NCBI RefSeq assembly: GCF_003234115.2
Contig: NZ_CP126251.1
Span: 558,001-622,000, forward strand
From: Curtobacterium sp. MCPF17_002
GTDB lineage: Bacteria; Actinomycetota; Actinomycetes; Actinomycetales; Microbacteriaceae
Direction: 5' to 3'
Length of the DNA stretch: 64,000 bases
Each line of letters starts with the position of its first letter. Within the stretch, counting starts at the first letter, position 1. Made by a program: the position numbers and the translations under genes. Shown here piece after piece: positions 26,838 through 37,831 of the stretch. The notes beneath the pieces were generated by a model. It saw only the letters and a list, made by a program, of their open reading frames with translations. It did no database searches and was not told the origin of the DNA.

Positions 26838-27668
26838 CTACGCCGGGACGTAGTCGAACGTGTCCGGGTCCGGACCCGTCCGGTGGCCCTTGTCGAGCGT
26901 CGTGATGTCGGTCATGTCCTCGCCCGAGAGCTCGAAGTCGAAGATCGCGAAGTTCTCCTCGACGCGGGCACGGGTCACCGACTTCGGGAACACGATGTCG
27001 CCGCGCTGGATGTGCCAGCGGAGCACGACCTGTGCGGGGGACTTGCCGTGCGCGGACGCGATGCGCGTGATGGTCTCGTCGTCGAGCACGAGGCCCTGCG
27101 CGATCGGCGACCAGGCCTCGGTCGCGATGCCGAGCTCGGTGTCCACGGCGCGCAGCTCGTCCTGGGTCAGGTACGGGTGCACCTCGATCTGGTTCACGGC
27201 CGGCGTGATCGTGGTCTCCGCGATGAGGCGGCGGAGGTGGTGCGCCTGGAAGTTGCTCACGCCGATGGAGCGGGAGGTGCCGGCGTGGTAGAGCTCCTCG
27301 AGTGCCTTCCACGTCGGGACGAAGTCCGACACGGTGGGCAGTGGCCAGTGGATGAGGAACAGGTCGGTGTAGCCGCCGAGCAGGTCGGCCGACTTCTTGC
27401 CGTTCTCCGTCGCGAGGGCCGGGTCGTGGAAGCCGTTGTTGAGCTTCGAGGTCACGAAGATCTCGGAACGGTCGATGCCCGACTCGGCGATGGCCTCTCC
27501 CACCTCTTTCTCGTTGCCGTACATCTCGGCGGTGTCGATGTGGCGGTACCCGACCTCGAGCGCGGCCAGGGTGGCGGCCTTCGTCTCGGAGGGGTCGATC
27601 TGGAAGACGCCGAAGCCGAGCTGCGGGATGGTCTTGCCGTCGTTCAGGGTGATGTTCGGAACGGTCAT
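26838..27668 (-). CDS. aldo/keto reductase (AKR5-like)
   Basis: The 276-aa protein has the AKR catalytic tetrad: Asp and Tyr in DTAEMYGNEKEVG, Lys in VTSKLNN and His in LFLIHWPLP. It also has the NADPH-binding end FPKSVTRARVEEN. GVFQIDP and ISAS-like IGVSNF segments fit the 2,5-diketo-gluconate reductase group (AKR5). It reduces aldehydes or ketones in the cytoplasm; substrate unknown. The ATG at 27668 is where family similarity begins. No operon partner. Confidence 0.93.
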   Translation of the reverse strand: MTVPNITLNDGKTIPQLGFGVFQIDPSETKAATLAALEVGYRHIDTAEMYGNEKEVGEAIAESGIDRSEIFVTSKLNNGFHDPALATENGKKSADLLGGYTDLFLIHWPLPTVSDFVPTWKALEELYHAGTSRSIGVSNFQAHHLRRLIAETTITPAVNQIEVHPYLTQDELRAVDTELGIATEAWSPIAQGLVLDDETITRIASAHGKSPAQVVLRWHIQRGDIVFPKSVTRARVEENFAIFDFELSGEDMTDITTLDKGHRTGPDPDTFDYVPA

Positions 27669-27730
27669 GGTGCCATGCAACCAAACGGTCCCCAGGAACC
27701 ATTCCGGGAACACCCAGCCCGGGCGCGCCG

Positions 27731-28138
27731 TCAGGCCAGGGCTGCGGTGATGTACGCGAGCAGCGCCGCACCGTAGGCATCCGCGGCGACGGCGTCGCTG
27801 AACGTCTCGGGCGACGAGGCGATCGTGGCGGTGACGACGAAGGACGACCCCGACGCCGACAGGGACACGAACGCCGGCCCGAGCAGTTCGCGCAGCTGGT
27901 CCTCGCGGGGCAGCCAGAGCGACTCGGACGCCTCGACCGAGTCGAGTGCCCACTCCGTCGTGCCGTTGAACCCCAGGACGGTGCCCGAGGGGTAGTCGTG
28001 TCGTTCGACCGTCATCTCGGACACGGTGTAGACGTCGTCGTCCACGCCGGGCTTGTCGATGACGAACCGGTCGCCGGTGGTGGGGTGCCAGCGGAGCCCG
28101 GCGTCACGGAGGGATCGGGCGAGTGCAGCGGTGATCAC
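27731..28138 (-). CDS. small conserved protein of unknown function
   Basis: The 135-aa acidic protein (ITAALARSLRDAGLRWHPTT, FVID, YTVSEMTVE, WLPREDQLRELLG) has no signal peptide or membrane segment. Similar small proteins are, from memory, common in Microbacteriaceae and often carry the label pilus assembly protein CpaE, which I do not think is supported by its length or motifs. Start uncertain: two consecutive GTG codons at 28141 and 28138. A possible promoter (TTGCTC...TACGGT on the minus strand) ends about 25 bases upstream. It is divergent from the mannosidase gene. Confidence 0.7.
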   Translation of the reverse strand: MITAALARSLRDAGLRWHPTTGDRFVIDKPGVDDDVYTVSEMTVERHDYPSGTVLGFNGTTEWALDSVEASESLWLPREDQLRELLGPAFVSLSASGSSFVVTATIASSPETFSDAVAADAYGAALLAYITAALA

Positions 28139-28280
28139 CACCCCAGCCTGCACGAATCCGGCCGCGTTGACCGTATCTCCGCAGAGGTTGCAGAGAGCAA
28201 GCCGTACTAGCATCGCCGAGCACCCCAACGCGCGGCCGCACCAGCGTCCGCGCGCGCGACGCGACGACGCCCGGGCAACC

Positions 28281-28302
28281 GGTGCCGCGCCTCCAGGCCG
28301 GA
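28281..28302. repeat. palindromic repeat A, half copy
   Basis: GGTGCCGCGCCTCCAGGCCGG in the divergent region upstream of the mannosidase gene is one arm of repeat A; no partner arm was found nearby. Confidence 0.65.
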
Positions 28303-28381
28303 AGACCGACCACGAGGCGGCCGGCCGGCCGGCGTCCCGACCACGGTGGGCACCAATCCGTCCGCTCAGAGAAGGACCCGC

Positions 28382-31057
28382 ATGACCCTCGAACGCGAGG
28401 AACTCCGCGACGACTGGACCGTGACGATCGCGGGGGACGGCGTGCCCGCCGGGGCACCCACCGGCATCTCGGGACGCGCCATCCGGGCGACGGTGCCCGG
28501 GCAGGTGCACACCGACCTCGAGCGCGAGGGCCTGCTGGCCGACCCGACCCTCGACCGCAACGAGGACGCCGGCAAGTGGGTCGGACGGGCCGACTGGTCG
28601 TACCAGCGCACCGTCGACGTGGACCCGCGGGGCTTCGAGCGCGTCGACCTCGTCTGCGACGGACTCGACACGGTCGCCGAGCTCAGCCTCGACGGCGTCG
28701 TGGTCGGCACCACGCGGAACATGCACCGCCGCTACCGCTTCGACGCGCGGGACCAGACCGGCGGCGTCGGCCGGGGGAGCAAGACCCTCGAGATCCTGTT
28801 CGAGTCGCCGTACCGCGAAGCCGGGCGGGTCGCGGCGAAGGCCGGCAGCATGCCCGGCCCCTACGACGAGCCGTTCCCGTACATCCGCAAGATGGCGTCG
28901 AACTTCGGGTGGGACTGGGGACTCACCGCGGTGACGAGCGGTCCGTGGCGACCGGTCGCGATCGAACGCTGGTCGACCGCTCGACTCCGGGACGTCCGGC
29001 CGCTGGTGGACGTCGAGGCGGGCGAGGGCGTGCTCGACGCGCACATCACCGTCGAGCGCTCCGGCATGAACGACCTCGACCAGGACGGTGAGGACGACGA
29101 CCTCGTCCTCGTGGTGACGGTGAGCGGCGGGACGGCGGACGGCGGGACGACGCGGCAGCGCTCGCGTGCGCAGCTGACGCCGAAGGACGACGAGACCGTG
29201 GTCACGGTGCGGGTCCCCGAGGTGCAGCGCTGGTGGCCCCGCGGCTACGGCGCACAGGACCGGTACGACGTGGTGGTCGAACTGCAGACCGTCGACGGCG
29301 AGGTCCTCGACCGCTCGACCTTCCGCACCGGCTTCCGCTCGACGCGGGTCGTCACGGCATCCGACGACATCGGCAAGCCCTTCGTCATCCACGTCAACGG
29401 CACACCCATCGACGTCCGCGGCGTGAACTGGATCCCGGACGACGTCATCGTGTCGCGGGTGGACCGTGCGCGGGTGCTCACCCGCCTGCAGGCCGCGGTC
29501 GACCTCAACGTGAACCTCATGCGCGTGTGGGGTGGCGGGGTCTACGAGTCGAACGACTTCTACGACGTCTGCGACGAGCTCGGCCTGCTCGTCTGGCAGG
29601 ACTTCCCGTTCGCCTGCGCCGCCTACCCCGAGGGCGAGCCGATCCGCAGCGAGGTCATCGCCGAGGCCCGGGACAACGTCGCCCGGCTCTCCCGCCACCC
29701 CTCGCTCGTCGTGTGGAACGGCAACAACGAGAACATCTGGCTGCACGGCGTCGACAACTGGGGCGACGAGCTCGGCGACCGCGGCTGGGGCCTCGACTAC
29801 TACCTCGACCTCCTGCCGACGATCGTCGACGCGGTCGACCCGTCGCGCTTCTACACGGTGGCGTCGCCGTGGTCGGGCGACGAAGCCCTGTTCGCGAACG
29901 ACCCCGACCACGAGACGCACCACTCGTGGGACGTCTGGAACCGGCTGTCCGACGAGCACTACCGCGACTCCGTCCCGCGGTTCGTGTCGGAGTTCGGGTG
30001 GCAGGCGCCGCCCGCGTGGCGCACCCTGCGTGAGGCCGTCACCGACGCGCCGCTCCGGGTCGACTCGCCCGGTGTCGTGCACCACCAGAAGGCCACCGAC
30101 GGGATGGCGAAGCTCGCCCGCGGGATCGCGCCGCGCTTCGGCTCCGTCGACCCGGCCGCGTTCGACGCGTGGCACTACCTGACGCAGCTGCAGCAGGCGC
30201 GCGCGATCGCGACGGGCGTCGAGCACTGGCGGACGCACTGGCCGCGGAACACCGGCGTCGTGGTCTGGCAGCTCAACGACCTGTGGTCGGTCTCGTCGTG
30301 GTCGGCGATCGACTCGGCGGGGCGGCTGAAGCCGCTGGCGCACGAGTTGCGTCGGCTGTACGACGACGTGCTGCTGACGATCCGTCCGGTCACGTCGGTC
30401 GCGTCGGGCGGGTCGGGGCAGCCTGGAGGCGCGGATCACCCGGCCTCGTCGGCTGCCGTGGGCGAGACGGCCGAGTTGGGCGACCTGGCGCAGACCCTCT
30501 CGTTCGGGGTGTCGCCCGGGGCGTCCGGTGGTTCGCCCATCGAGGTCGCCGTCCGCTCCACCCGCACCGGCCACGACAGCGTCGTGCGCGTCCGGCGGAT
30601 CACCCTCGCCGGCACCGTGCTCGCCGAGGTGACGCTGCCCGTGCACCTGTCCGCCGCCGGGGTCGCCGTGGTGGCCCTGCCCGAGTCGGTCGGCGTGGTC
30701 GACGACCCGGCGAACGAGCTCGTCGTGGCCGACATGGACTGGCGCCGAGCGGTCTGGACCCCGGCGCCCGACCAGGACATGCGCTGGGAGCCGGCGCGGT
30801 ACCGGACGACCTTCACGCCGTTCTCCACCGAGGACGGCGACGGTCTCGACCTCGTCGTCGAGGCGGACTCGCTCGTGCGGGACCTGCTCGTCCAGCCCGA
30901 CCGGGTCGCACCCGGTGGCACCGTCGACCGCGGGTTCATGACGTTGCTGCCGGGGGAGCGGGTCGCCTTCCGACTGCACGGCGTGACCGAGGCGGACGTG
31001 CCAGCGCTGCGCGAGGCGCCCGTCCTCTGGACACTCGATCGGGTCCTCGACCGTTGA
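28382..31057 (+). CDS. beta-mannosidase, GH2
   Basis: The 891-aa protein has the GH2 order: N-terminal sugar-binding domain (DDWTVTIAG start), immunoglobulin-like domain, TIM barrel, C-terminal beta domains. WNGNNENIWLHG holds the acid/base Glu and PRFVSEFGWQAPP the nucleophile Glu. WDWGLTAVTSGPWRP is typical of beta-mannosidases. It releases terminal beta-mannose from oligosaccharides. No signal peptide, so it acts on imported sugars in the cytoplasm. The ATG follows AGAAGGA. A half copy of palindromic repeat A lies in frame at 30419-30435, coding for QPGGADHP in a low-complexity linker between domains. The promoter of the next gene overlaps its stop. Confidence 0.92.
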   Translation: MTLEREELRDDWTVTIAGDGVPAGAPTGISGRAIRATVPGQVHTDLEREGLLADPTLDRNEDAGKWVGRADWSYQRTVDVDPRGFERVDLVCDGLDTVAELSLDGVVVGTTRNMHRRYRFDARDQTGGVGRGSKTLEILFESPYREAGRVAAKAGSMPGPYDEPFPYIRKMASNFGWDWGLTAVTSGPWRPVAIERWSTARLRDVRPLVDVEAGEGVLDAHITVERSGMNDLDQDGEDDDLVLVVTVSGGTADGGTTRQRSRAQLTPKDDETVVTVRVPEVQRWWPRGYGAQDRYDVVVELQTVDGEVLDRSTFRTGFRSTRVVTASDDIGKPFVIHVNGTPIDVRGVNWIPDDVIVSRVDRARVLTRLQAAVDLNVNLMRVWGGGVYESNDFYDVCDELGLLVWQDFPFACAAYPEGEPIRSEVIAEARDNVARLSRHPSLVVWNGNNENIWLHGVDNWGDELGDRGWGLDYYLDLLPTIVDAVDPSRFYTVASPWSGDEALFANDPDHETHHSWDVWNRLSDEHYRDSVPRFVSEFGWQAPPAWRTLREAVTDAPLRVDSPGVVHHQKATDGMAKLARGIAPRFGSVDPAAFDAWHYLTQLQQARAIATGVEHWRTHWPRNTGVVVWQLNDLWSVSSWSAIDSAGRLKPLAHELRRLYDDVLLTIRPVTSVASGGSGQPGGADHPASSAAVGETAELGDLAQTLSFGVSPGASGGSPIEVAVRSTRTGHDSVVRVRRITLAGTVLAEVTLPVHLSAAGVAVVALPESVGVVDDPANELVVADMDWRRAVWTPAPDQDMRWEPARYRTTFTPFSTEDGDGLDLVVEADSLVRDLLVQPDRVAPGGTVDRGFMTLLPGERVAFRLHGVTEADVPALREAPVLWTLDRVLDR
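30419..30435. repeat. palindromic repeat A, half copy inside the mannosidase gene
   Basis: GCCTGGAGGCGCGG plus flanking bases lie in frame within a Gly/Ser/Ala-rich linker. It matches the left arm of the intergenic copies. Confidence 0.65.
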
Positions 31058-31083
31058 TATGCAAAACTACAGAGTGATATACT
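31054..31083 (+). promoter_or_regulatory. promoter of the sugar transferase gene
   Basis: TTGATA (31054-31059) and TATACT (31078-31083) are 18 bases apart, the best sigma-A-like promoter in the window. It overlaps the stop codon of the mannosidase gene, so the EPS-initiating enzyme has its own strong promoter. The minus-strand reading AGTATATCACT recalls the AT-rich motif of the EPS/Ig promoters. Confidence 0.75.
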
Positions 31084-31166
31084 GACCGGAGTGCCGTCCT
31101 CGTCGTTCCCGAGCGATGACGGCACCCGGTCGGTCTTCCCGGCCGGTGCCGACAGGAAGGCCCCCG

Positions 31167-32710
31167 ATGTCACTCGCGATCCGATCGCCGCAGCCAGCTG
31201 CTCCGACTCCGCCCACCTCCACCCCGTCGAACGGGGCGAATGCCGGTGCCGGTGCCGGTGCCGGTGCCGGTGCCGGGGCCGGTGCTGCTCGCGGCCGCAC
31301 GGTCCGACGCCGGACCGACGGCTTCGGCCTCGGGGTGCTCGACCTCGGCCTCCTGCTCGTCGCGTTCGCGATCGCGCACGTGGCCCGCTTCCCCGGTGAA
31401 CTCAGCGCCGGCTCCGCCATGGCGGGATGGGTCGAGTTCGTCGTCGCACCCGTGATGATCGCCACGTGGATGGTCCTGCTCTCGGTGTTCCGCACGCGTG
31501 ACCCGCGGATCACCGGGGTCGGTGGCGACGAGTACCGCCGACTCTTCACCGCCAGCCTGGTGTCGGTCGCCTCGGTGGCCGCGGTGGCGTACGCCGTCCA
31601 GATCGACCTCGCCCGCGGCTACGTCGCGATCGCGTTCCCGCTCGGGCTGCTCCTGCTCGCGCTCGGCCGGAAGTCCGTGCGCACCTCACTCGCGCGGCGC
31701 CGTGCCCGTGGCGAACGGCTGCAGGACGTCCTGCTCGTCGGGGACCTCGACGACGTCCAGTACGTCGGGCGCCGCATCGCCTCGACGCCGTCGGCGGGCT
31801 ACCGGGTGCGGGCGGTCATCACCGACTGTGCCGTGCGCGGGACGGAGGTCGCCTTCGGGGCTGCGTCGGCTCCGGTGCTCGACGGTGTCGACGCCGTCCT
31901 CGACCGTGCTCGTTCGGAGCAGGTCGCCGCGGTGGTCGTCGCCGGCGCGATCCGCGGTGGGCACGAGCGGCTGCGGCGGCTCGGGTGGCAGCTCGAGGAG
32001 CACGGGTCGAACTCGTGGTGTCCTCGCCCCTCGCGGACATCGCCGCCGGTCGCGTCCACGAACGACCGGTCGACGGGCTGCCCCTCATGCACGTCGAGAC
32101 ACCGGACTACCGACGGCGACTGGGCAAGCGTGCGCTCGACGCGGCCGGGGCGGGCATCGGTCTGGTCCTGCTCGCGCCGGTCTTCGCCGTGATCGCGCTC
32201 GTCGTCCGCGCCGACGACCGCGGGCCGGTCTTCTTCCGCCAGACCCGGGTCGGCCGCGGCGGGCAGGAGTTCTCGATCCTGAAGTTCCGGACGATGTGCG
32301 TCGACGCCGAAGCGCGGGTGGCGGTGCTCGAGCAGTCGAACGAGGGCGCCGGGCCGCTGTTCAAGATGAAGGACGACCCGCGCATCACACGGATCGGCGC
32401 GTTCCTCCGGAAGACCTCGCTCGACGAGCTGCCCCAGCTGTGGAACGTGCTGACGGGGTCGATGAGCCTGGTGGGGCCCCGGCCGGCCCTCCCGCGCGAG
32501 GTCGCCCTGTACGAGGACTTCGCCGACCGCCGGCTGCTCGTGACCCCGGGCATCACCGGACTCTGGCAGGTCAGCGGCCGGTCGGACCTCGACTGGGCCG
32601 AGGGAGTGCGGCTCGACCTGCACTACGTCGAGAACTGGTCCTTCGTGCACGACGTGGTCATCCTCGCCCGCACGATCCCGTCCGTGCTCCGCTCCCGGGG
32701 CGCCTACTGA
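31167..32710 (+). pseudogene. undecaprenyl-phosphate sugar phosphotransferase, frameshifted
   Basis: Two frames together make a normal polyisoprenyl-phosphate hexose-1-phosphate transferase of about 514 aa. The first (31167 to about 32004) has the membrane segments and the CoA-binding-like domain (LQDVLLVGDLDDVQYVGRR). The second (usable from about 32007 to 32710) has the catalytic part: KRALDAAGAGIGLVLL, FFRQTRVGRGG, FKMKDDPRITRIG, RKTSLDELPQLWNVLTGSMSLVGPRP (the core being DELPQLWNVL), TPGITGLWQVSGRS. One base is missing at GAGCACGGGTCGAAC (GGG at 32004-32006; GGGG would restore the frame). The enzyme would start EPS synthesis by loading the first sugar phosphate. As sequenced only a domain lacking the N-terminal helices could be made, from a GTG near 31985. 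Either a real mutation or a sequencing error. Confidence 0.85.
31242..31283 (+). repeat. seven tandem hexamers GCCGGT in the sugar transferase gene
   Basis: Seven GCC-GG(T/G) units encode an (Ala-Gly)n linker before the first membrane segment. Copy-number change would alter linker length in frame. Confidence 0.85.
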
Positions 32711-32869
32711 CCGTCGCGCCCAGCCCGTTGGCTGTGCGAACGGTGTCCTTCGGCGGCCCGGCCTGGGCTTCCAGCCGGGTGGGAGTTACGATGGGGGGAC
32801 CACGGACTTCCGCCGCTCGTGTCGACGACGACACGAGCACGGCGACCAGTTCAATACCAAGGAGTCATG

Positions 32870-33145
32870 ATGCTCGGAAACCTCGGCGGCATTCACCTGC
32901 TGATCATCCTCGGGATCGTCATCCTGCTGTTCGGTGCGACCAAGCTCCCGGCGCTCGCGAAGGGCCTCGGCCAGTCGATCAACATCTTCAAGAAGGAGAT
33001 GTCGGACGACGAGAAGAAGGCCAAGGGCACCGACGGCGGCGTGCAGAACACCGCTGGCGTGCAGAACACTGCCGCCGAGTCGACGCCGCAGCCGGTCGTC
33101 AACCCGGGCCCGTCGGTCCAGCCGAACTCGGACTCCCGCAACTAG
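32870..33145 (+). CDS. tatA: Sec-independent protein translocase subunit TatA
   Basis: The 91-aa protein has the TatA layout: a short periplasmic N-terminus, one membrane helix ([20 protein letters not shown]), the FGxxKLPxLAKGLG hinge, an amphipathic helix and a charged, disordered tail with the duplication [12 protein letters not shown]. TatA oligomers form the pore for folded Tat substrates. Two ATG codons stand at 32867 and 32870; the second has the better spacing to GGAG. No tatC lies beside it. A Tat-type precursor (beta-helix protein at 51346) is encoded in this window. Confidence 0.95.
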   Translation: MLGNLGGIHLLIILGIVILLFGATKLPALAKGLGQSINIFKKEMSDDEKKAKGTDGGVQNTAGVQNTAAESTPQPVVNPGPSVQPNSDSRN

Positions 33146-33185
33146 CGACTTCCCCAGCCAGGACACCCAGCCCCGTCCTGTCGGC

Positions 33186-33216
33186 AGCCCCCGCGACCAC
33201 ACCGGTCGCGGGGGCT
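33186..33216. terminator. 13-bp hairpin after tatA
   Basis: AGCCCCCGCGACC and GGTCGCGGGGGCT pair around a five-base loop, about 40 bases after the tatA stop. Confidence 0.85.
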
Positions 33217-33323
33217 TCGTCGCGCGCGGCAGGGGTGGGGTGGGGGCTCGAGAAGCGGCGGCGCCAGAGCGGGGGAGGGGCGGGGACACGCGCGAGCGCT
33301 CCGGGAGGGCGCAGGATGAGCAC

Positions 33324-34736
33324 ATGACGACCCCGACCCCGCCTGCACCCCTGGGCACGGCCACCGCCCCGCTCCGCGACGACCGCCGGGTCGTGCTGGT
33401 GGTGGCGATCCTGTCGTCGTTCGTGGTCGGGCTCGACTCGAGCGTGGTCAACGTGGCGCTGCCGGCGATCCGGGACGAACTCGGCGGCGGACTCGTCGTG
33501 CAGCAGTGGACCGTCGACGCGTACCTGGTGACGCTCGGTTCGCTCATCCTCGTCGCCGGGAGCCTGTCTGACCTGTTCGGCCGCGTGCGGATCATCACGT
33601 GGGGGTTGGTCGTGTTCGGGATCGCCTCCGTGGCGTGTGCGATCGCCCCGACCGGCGAGGTGCTCATCGTCGCCCGGGCGCTCCAGGGGGTCGGCGGCGC
33701 GCTGGTGACCCCGAGCGCGCTGGCGCTCATCGTCGCCGCCTTCCGGGGTGCGGCGCAGGCGAAGGCGATCGGCACGTGGACGGCCTGGTCGAGTGCGGCG
33801 ACGATCCTCGGCCCGGTGGTCGGCGGGCTCATCGTCGACGGCGTCGGCTGGCGGTGGATCTTCGTGCTGACCGCCGTCCCCATCGCCGTGACGATCCCGC
33901 TCGTGCGCCGCATCCAGTCGGAGGTCCGGGTCGGACCGCGCGCCCGGGTCGACGTGGTCGGTGCGGTGCTCGCCGTCCTGGGGGTCGGCGGCGTGGTCCT
34001 CGGGCTCATCGAGCAGGAGCGGCTGGGGTGGGGCGCGCCGGTCGTGGTCGCGGCGCTGGTGATCGGTGCGGCGGCGCTCGCGGCGTTCGTGCCGTGGGAG
34101 CTCCGGGTGACACGCACGTCGGGCGGACCGCTCGTCCCGCTCGGGCTGTTCCGGGCGCGGAACTTCGCCGTCGGCAACCTCGCCACCCTGTCGATCTACG
34201 GTGCCCTCAGTCTGGTGTTCTTCGTGGTGACGCTCTTCCTGCAGGAGGTCTGGCGGTTCCCGGCCTGGCTGGCGGGCCTCGCGACGCTGCCCCCGACCGT
34301 GATGCTCCTGCTGCTCTCGACCACGGTCGGGTCCCTCGCCGGACGGTGGGGACCGCGGTGGTTCATGGCCGCGGGCCCGGCGATCGGTGCCGTGGGGGCG
34401 CTCCTGCTCCTGCTCGCCGGCGACGACCCGCACGGGTACTGGTGGTCGGTGCTGCCGGGGCTGGTCCTCGTCGGTGCCGGGATCTCGATCATGGTCACCC
34501 CGCTGACGAGCGCGGTGCTGGGGTCCGTCCCGCAGTCCGAAGCGGGCGCCGGGTCGGCGGTGAACAACGCGATCGCCCGCATCGCCGGCCTCGTCACGGT
34601 GGCGCTCGCCGGCGTGGTCCTCGGCGGCGAGGTGAGCGTGGACGGTCTGCACCGTGCGATGGTCGTGATGGCGCTGCTGCTCGTGGCGGGCGCGGTCGTC
34701 AGCGCGGTCGGGATCCGTAACCCGAAGACGGAATAG
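33324..34736 (+). CDS. MFS drug:proton antiporter, DHA2 (14-helix) type
   Basis: The 470-aa protein has about 14 hydrophobic segments. Motif A-like [12 protein letters not shown] lies after the second helix and [13 protein letters not shown] in the first helix, a DHA2 hallmark. [16 protein letters not shown] and [18 protein letters not shown] (motif C region) follow. Such pumps export drugs or small metabolites with proton counterflow. No regulator gene is adjacent. The ATG at 33324 fits the family start; no strong ribosome site. Substrate unknown. Confidence 0.9.
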   Translation: MTTPTPPAPLGTATAPLRDDRRVVLVVAILSSFVVGLDSSVVNVALPAIRDELGGGLVVQQWTVDAYLVTLGSLILVAGSLSDLFGRVRIITWGLVVFGIASVACAIAPTGEVLIVARALQGVGGALVTPSALALIVAAFRGAAQAKAIGTWTAWSSAATILGPVVGGLIVDGVGWRWIFVLTAVPIAVTIPLVRRIQSEVRVGPRARVDVVGAVLAVLGVGGVVLGLIEQERLGWGAPVVVAALVIGAAALAAFVPWELRVTRTSGGPLVPLGLFRARNFAVGNLATLSIYGALSLVFFVVTLFLQEVWRFPAWLAGLATLPPTVMLLLLSTTVGSLAGRWGPRWFMAAGPAIGAVGALLLLLAGDDPHGYWWSVLPGLVLVGAGISIMVTPLTSAVLGSVPQSEAGAGSAVNNAIARIAGLVTVALAGVVLGGEVSVDGLHRAMVVMALLLVAGAVVSAVGIRNPKTE

Positions 34737-34752
34737 CACCGCACGGAGTAAA

Positions 34753-34773
34753 CTTGAGTCAAGTAGGCTCAAC
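34753..34773. promoter_or_regulatory. HAIR operator upstream of clpB
   Basis: CTTGAGT, seven bases, GCTCAAC: a very close match to the HspR-associated inverted repeat, 38 bases before the clpB start. It links clpB to the dnaK operon through HspR. Confidence 0.88.
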
Positions 34774-34810
34774 CCAGCCGAACGACCACCGCAACGAAAG
34801 GACGGAACGC

Positions 34811-36979
<2,169 letters not shown>

Positions 36980-36996
36980 TCGACGCAGTGGGCGTG

Positions 36997-37050
36997 GCCG
37001 CCTGGAGGCGCGGTGCCGGTTCCTGGGACCGCCACCGCGCCTCCCGGCTA
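36997..37050. repeat. palindromic repeat A, copy after clpB
   Basis: GGCCGCCTGGAGGCGCGGTGCCG and the imperfect right arm CCGCGCCTCCCGGC with a central spacer. It lies between clpB and the DUF2231 gene and can fold as a terminator-like hairpin. The -10 box of the next gene abuts it. Confidence 0.8.
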
Positions 37051-37061
37051 GCGTCCAGGGC

Positions 37062-37616
37062 ATGCCTGAGCTGCCACTGATCCGTCGCCTCACCGAATCC
37101 GTCGAGCACGCGAGCGTGCTCGACAAGGCCGTCGACCTCGACCGCTCCCTCGTGCGGGCCCTCGCGAAGCCGAAGGCGCTGCGGCAGCTGCTGCACGGCG
37201 TGCCGTTCGGGCACCCGCTGCACCCGCTCATGGTGCAGGTCCCGCTCGGGGCGTGGATCTCGGCGGCCGTCCTCGACCTGGTCGGCGGGAAGGGCAACGC
37301 GAAGGCCGCGAAGACCCTCGTCGGCACGGGGCTGGTCTCGGCCGGCAGTGCGACCGTCGCCGGGTACGTCGACTGGTCCGAGCTCGACCGCGAACAGCTC
37401 CGGACCGGATGGGTCCACCAGGCCGTGAACTGGGCCGGCATCACGCTGTACGGGCTGTCGTGGATGCAGCGGAAGCGCGGCAACCACGGGGCCGGGAAGC
37501 TCCTCGGGTTCGCGGGCCTGGCGGTCGTCGGCGTCGGCGGGTACCTCGGCGGTCACCTGGCCTACCGGCAGCGCGCGGGCGTCAGTCGCAACGGCGAGGT
37601 GCCGTTCGACGCCTGA
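37062..37616 (+). CDS. DUF2231 membrane protein
   Basis: The 184-aa protein has about four hydrophobic segments after a soluble N-terminus. FGHPLHPLMVQVPLGAW is the DUF2231 signature (His-rich first helix; heme binding has been proposed for relatives, not established here). TAGCGT (37049-37054) ends seven bases before the ATG, suggesting a leaderless mRNA. Function unknown. Confidence 0.87.
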   Translation: MPELPLIRRLTESVEHASVLDKAVDLDRSLVRALAKPKALRQLLHGVPFGHPLHPLMVQVPLGAWISAAVLDLVGGKGNAKAAKTLVGTGLVSAGSATVAGYVDWSELDREQLRTGWVHQAVNWAGITLYGLSWMQRKRGNHGAGKLLGFAGLAVVGVGGYLGGHLAYRQRAGVSRNGEVPFDA

Positions 37617-37683
37617 GTGCTCCTGACCCCGGGTTCCGGCGCCTGTTACGGTGCCGAAACACCCGGCGGCGAAGACTCGGGTC

Positions 37684-37806
37684 ATGGATCACCTCAGCAT
37701 CAACACCGTCCCGCTCACCGTCGTCCCCGGGCCCGGAGGGGTCGAGTTCGTCATCCGCATCGACGAGCAGGCCGGCGTCGTCCACGTCGACCCAGCCGTC
37801 TCCTAG
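37684..37806 (+). CDS. 40-aa small protein of unknown function
   Basis: An open frame of 40 codons (MDHLSINTVPLTVVPGPGG...) runs from ATG at 37684 to TAG at 37806. Nearly all third positions are G or C, as in neighbouring genes, which argues that it is translated. It is slightly acidic with alternating hydrophobic residues (EFVIRIDE, VVHVD), compatible with a small beta sheet. No clear ribosome site. It lies in the gap before the response regulator gene. I recognise no family. Confidence 0.5.
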   Translation: MDHLSINTVPLTVVPGPGGVEFVIRIDEQAGVVHVDPAVS

Positions 37807-37814
37807 CCTCGTGG

Positions 37815-37831
37815 TATGCAATACATGTATG
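37815..37831 (+). promoter_or_regulatory. leaderless promoter and palindrome before the response regulator
   Basis: TATGCA (37815-37820) lies eight bases before the ATG at 37829. The intervening bases form the perfect 10-bp palindrome ATACATGTAT (37821-37830), overlapping the start. It may be an autoregulatory site; inference only. Confidence 0.45.

Noticed and set aside
27731..28138. Pilus assembly protein CpaE label for the small protein
   Set aside because: CpaE proteins are much longer and have an ATPase-like domain with Walker motifs; none is present.
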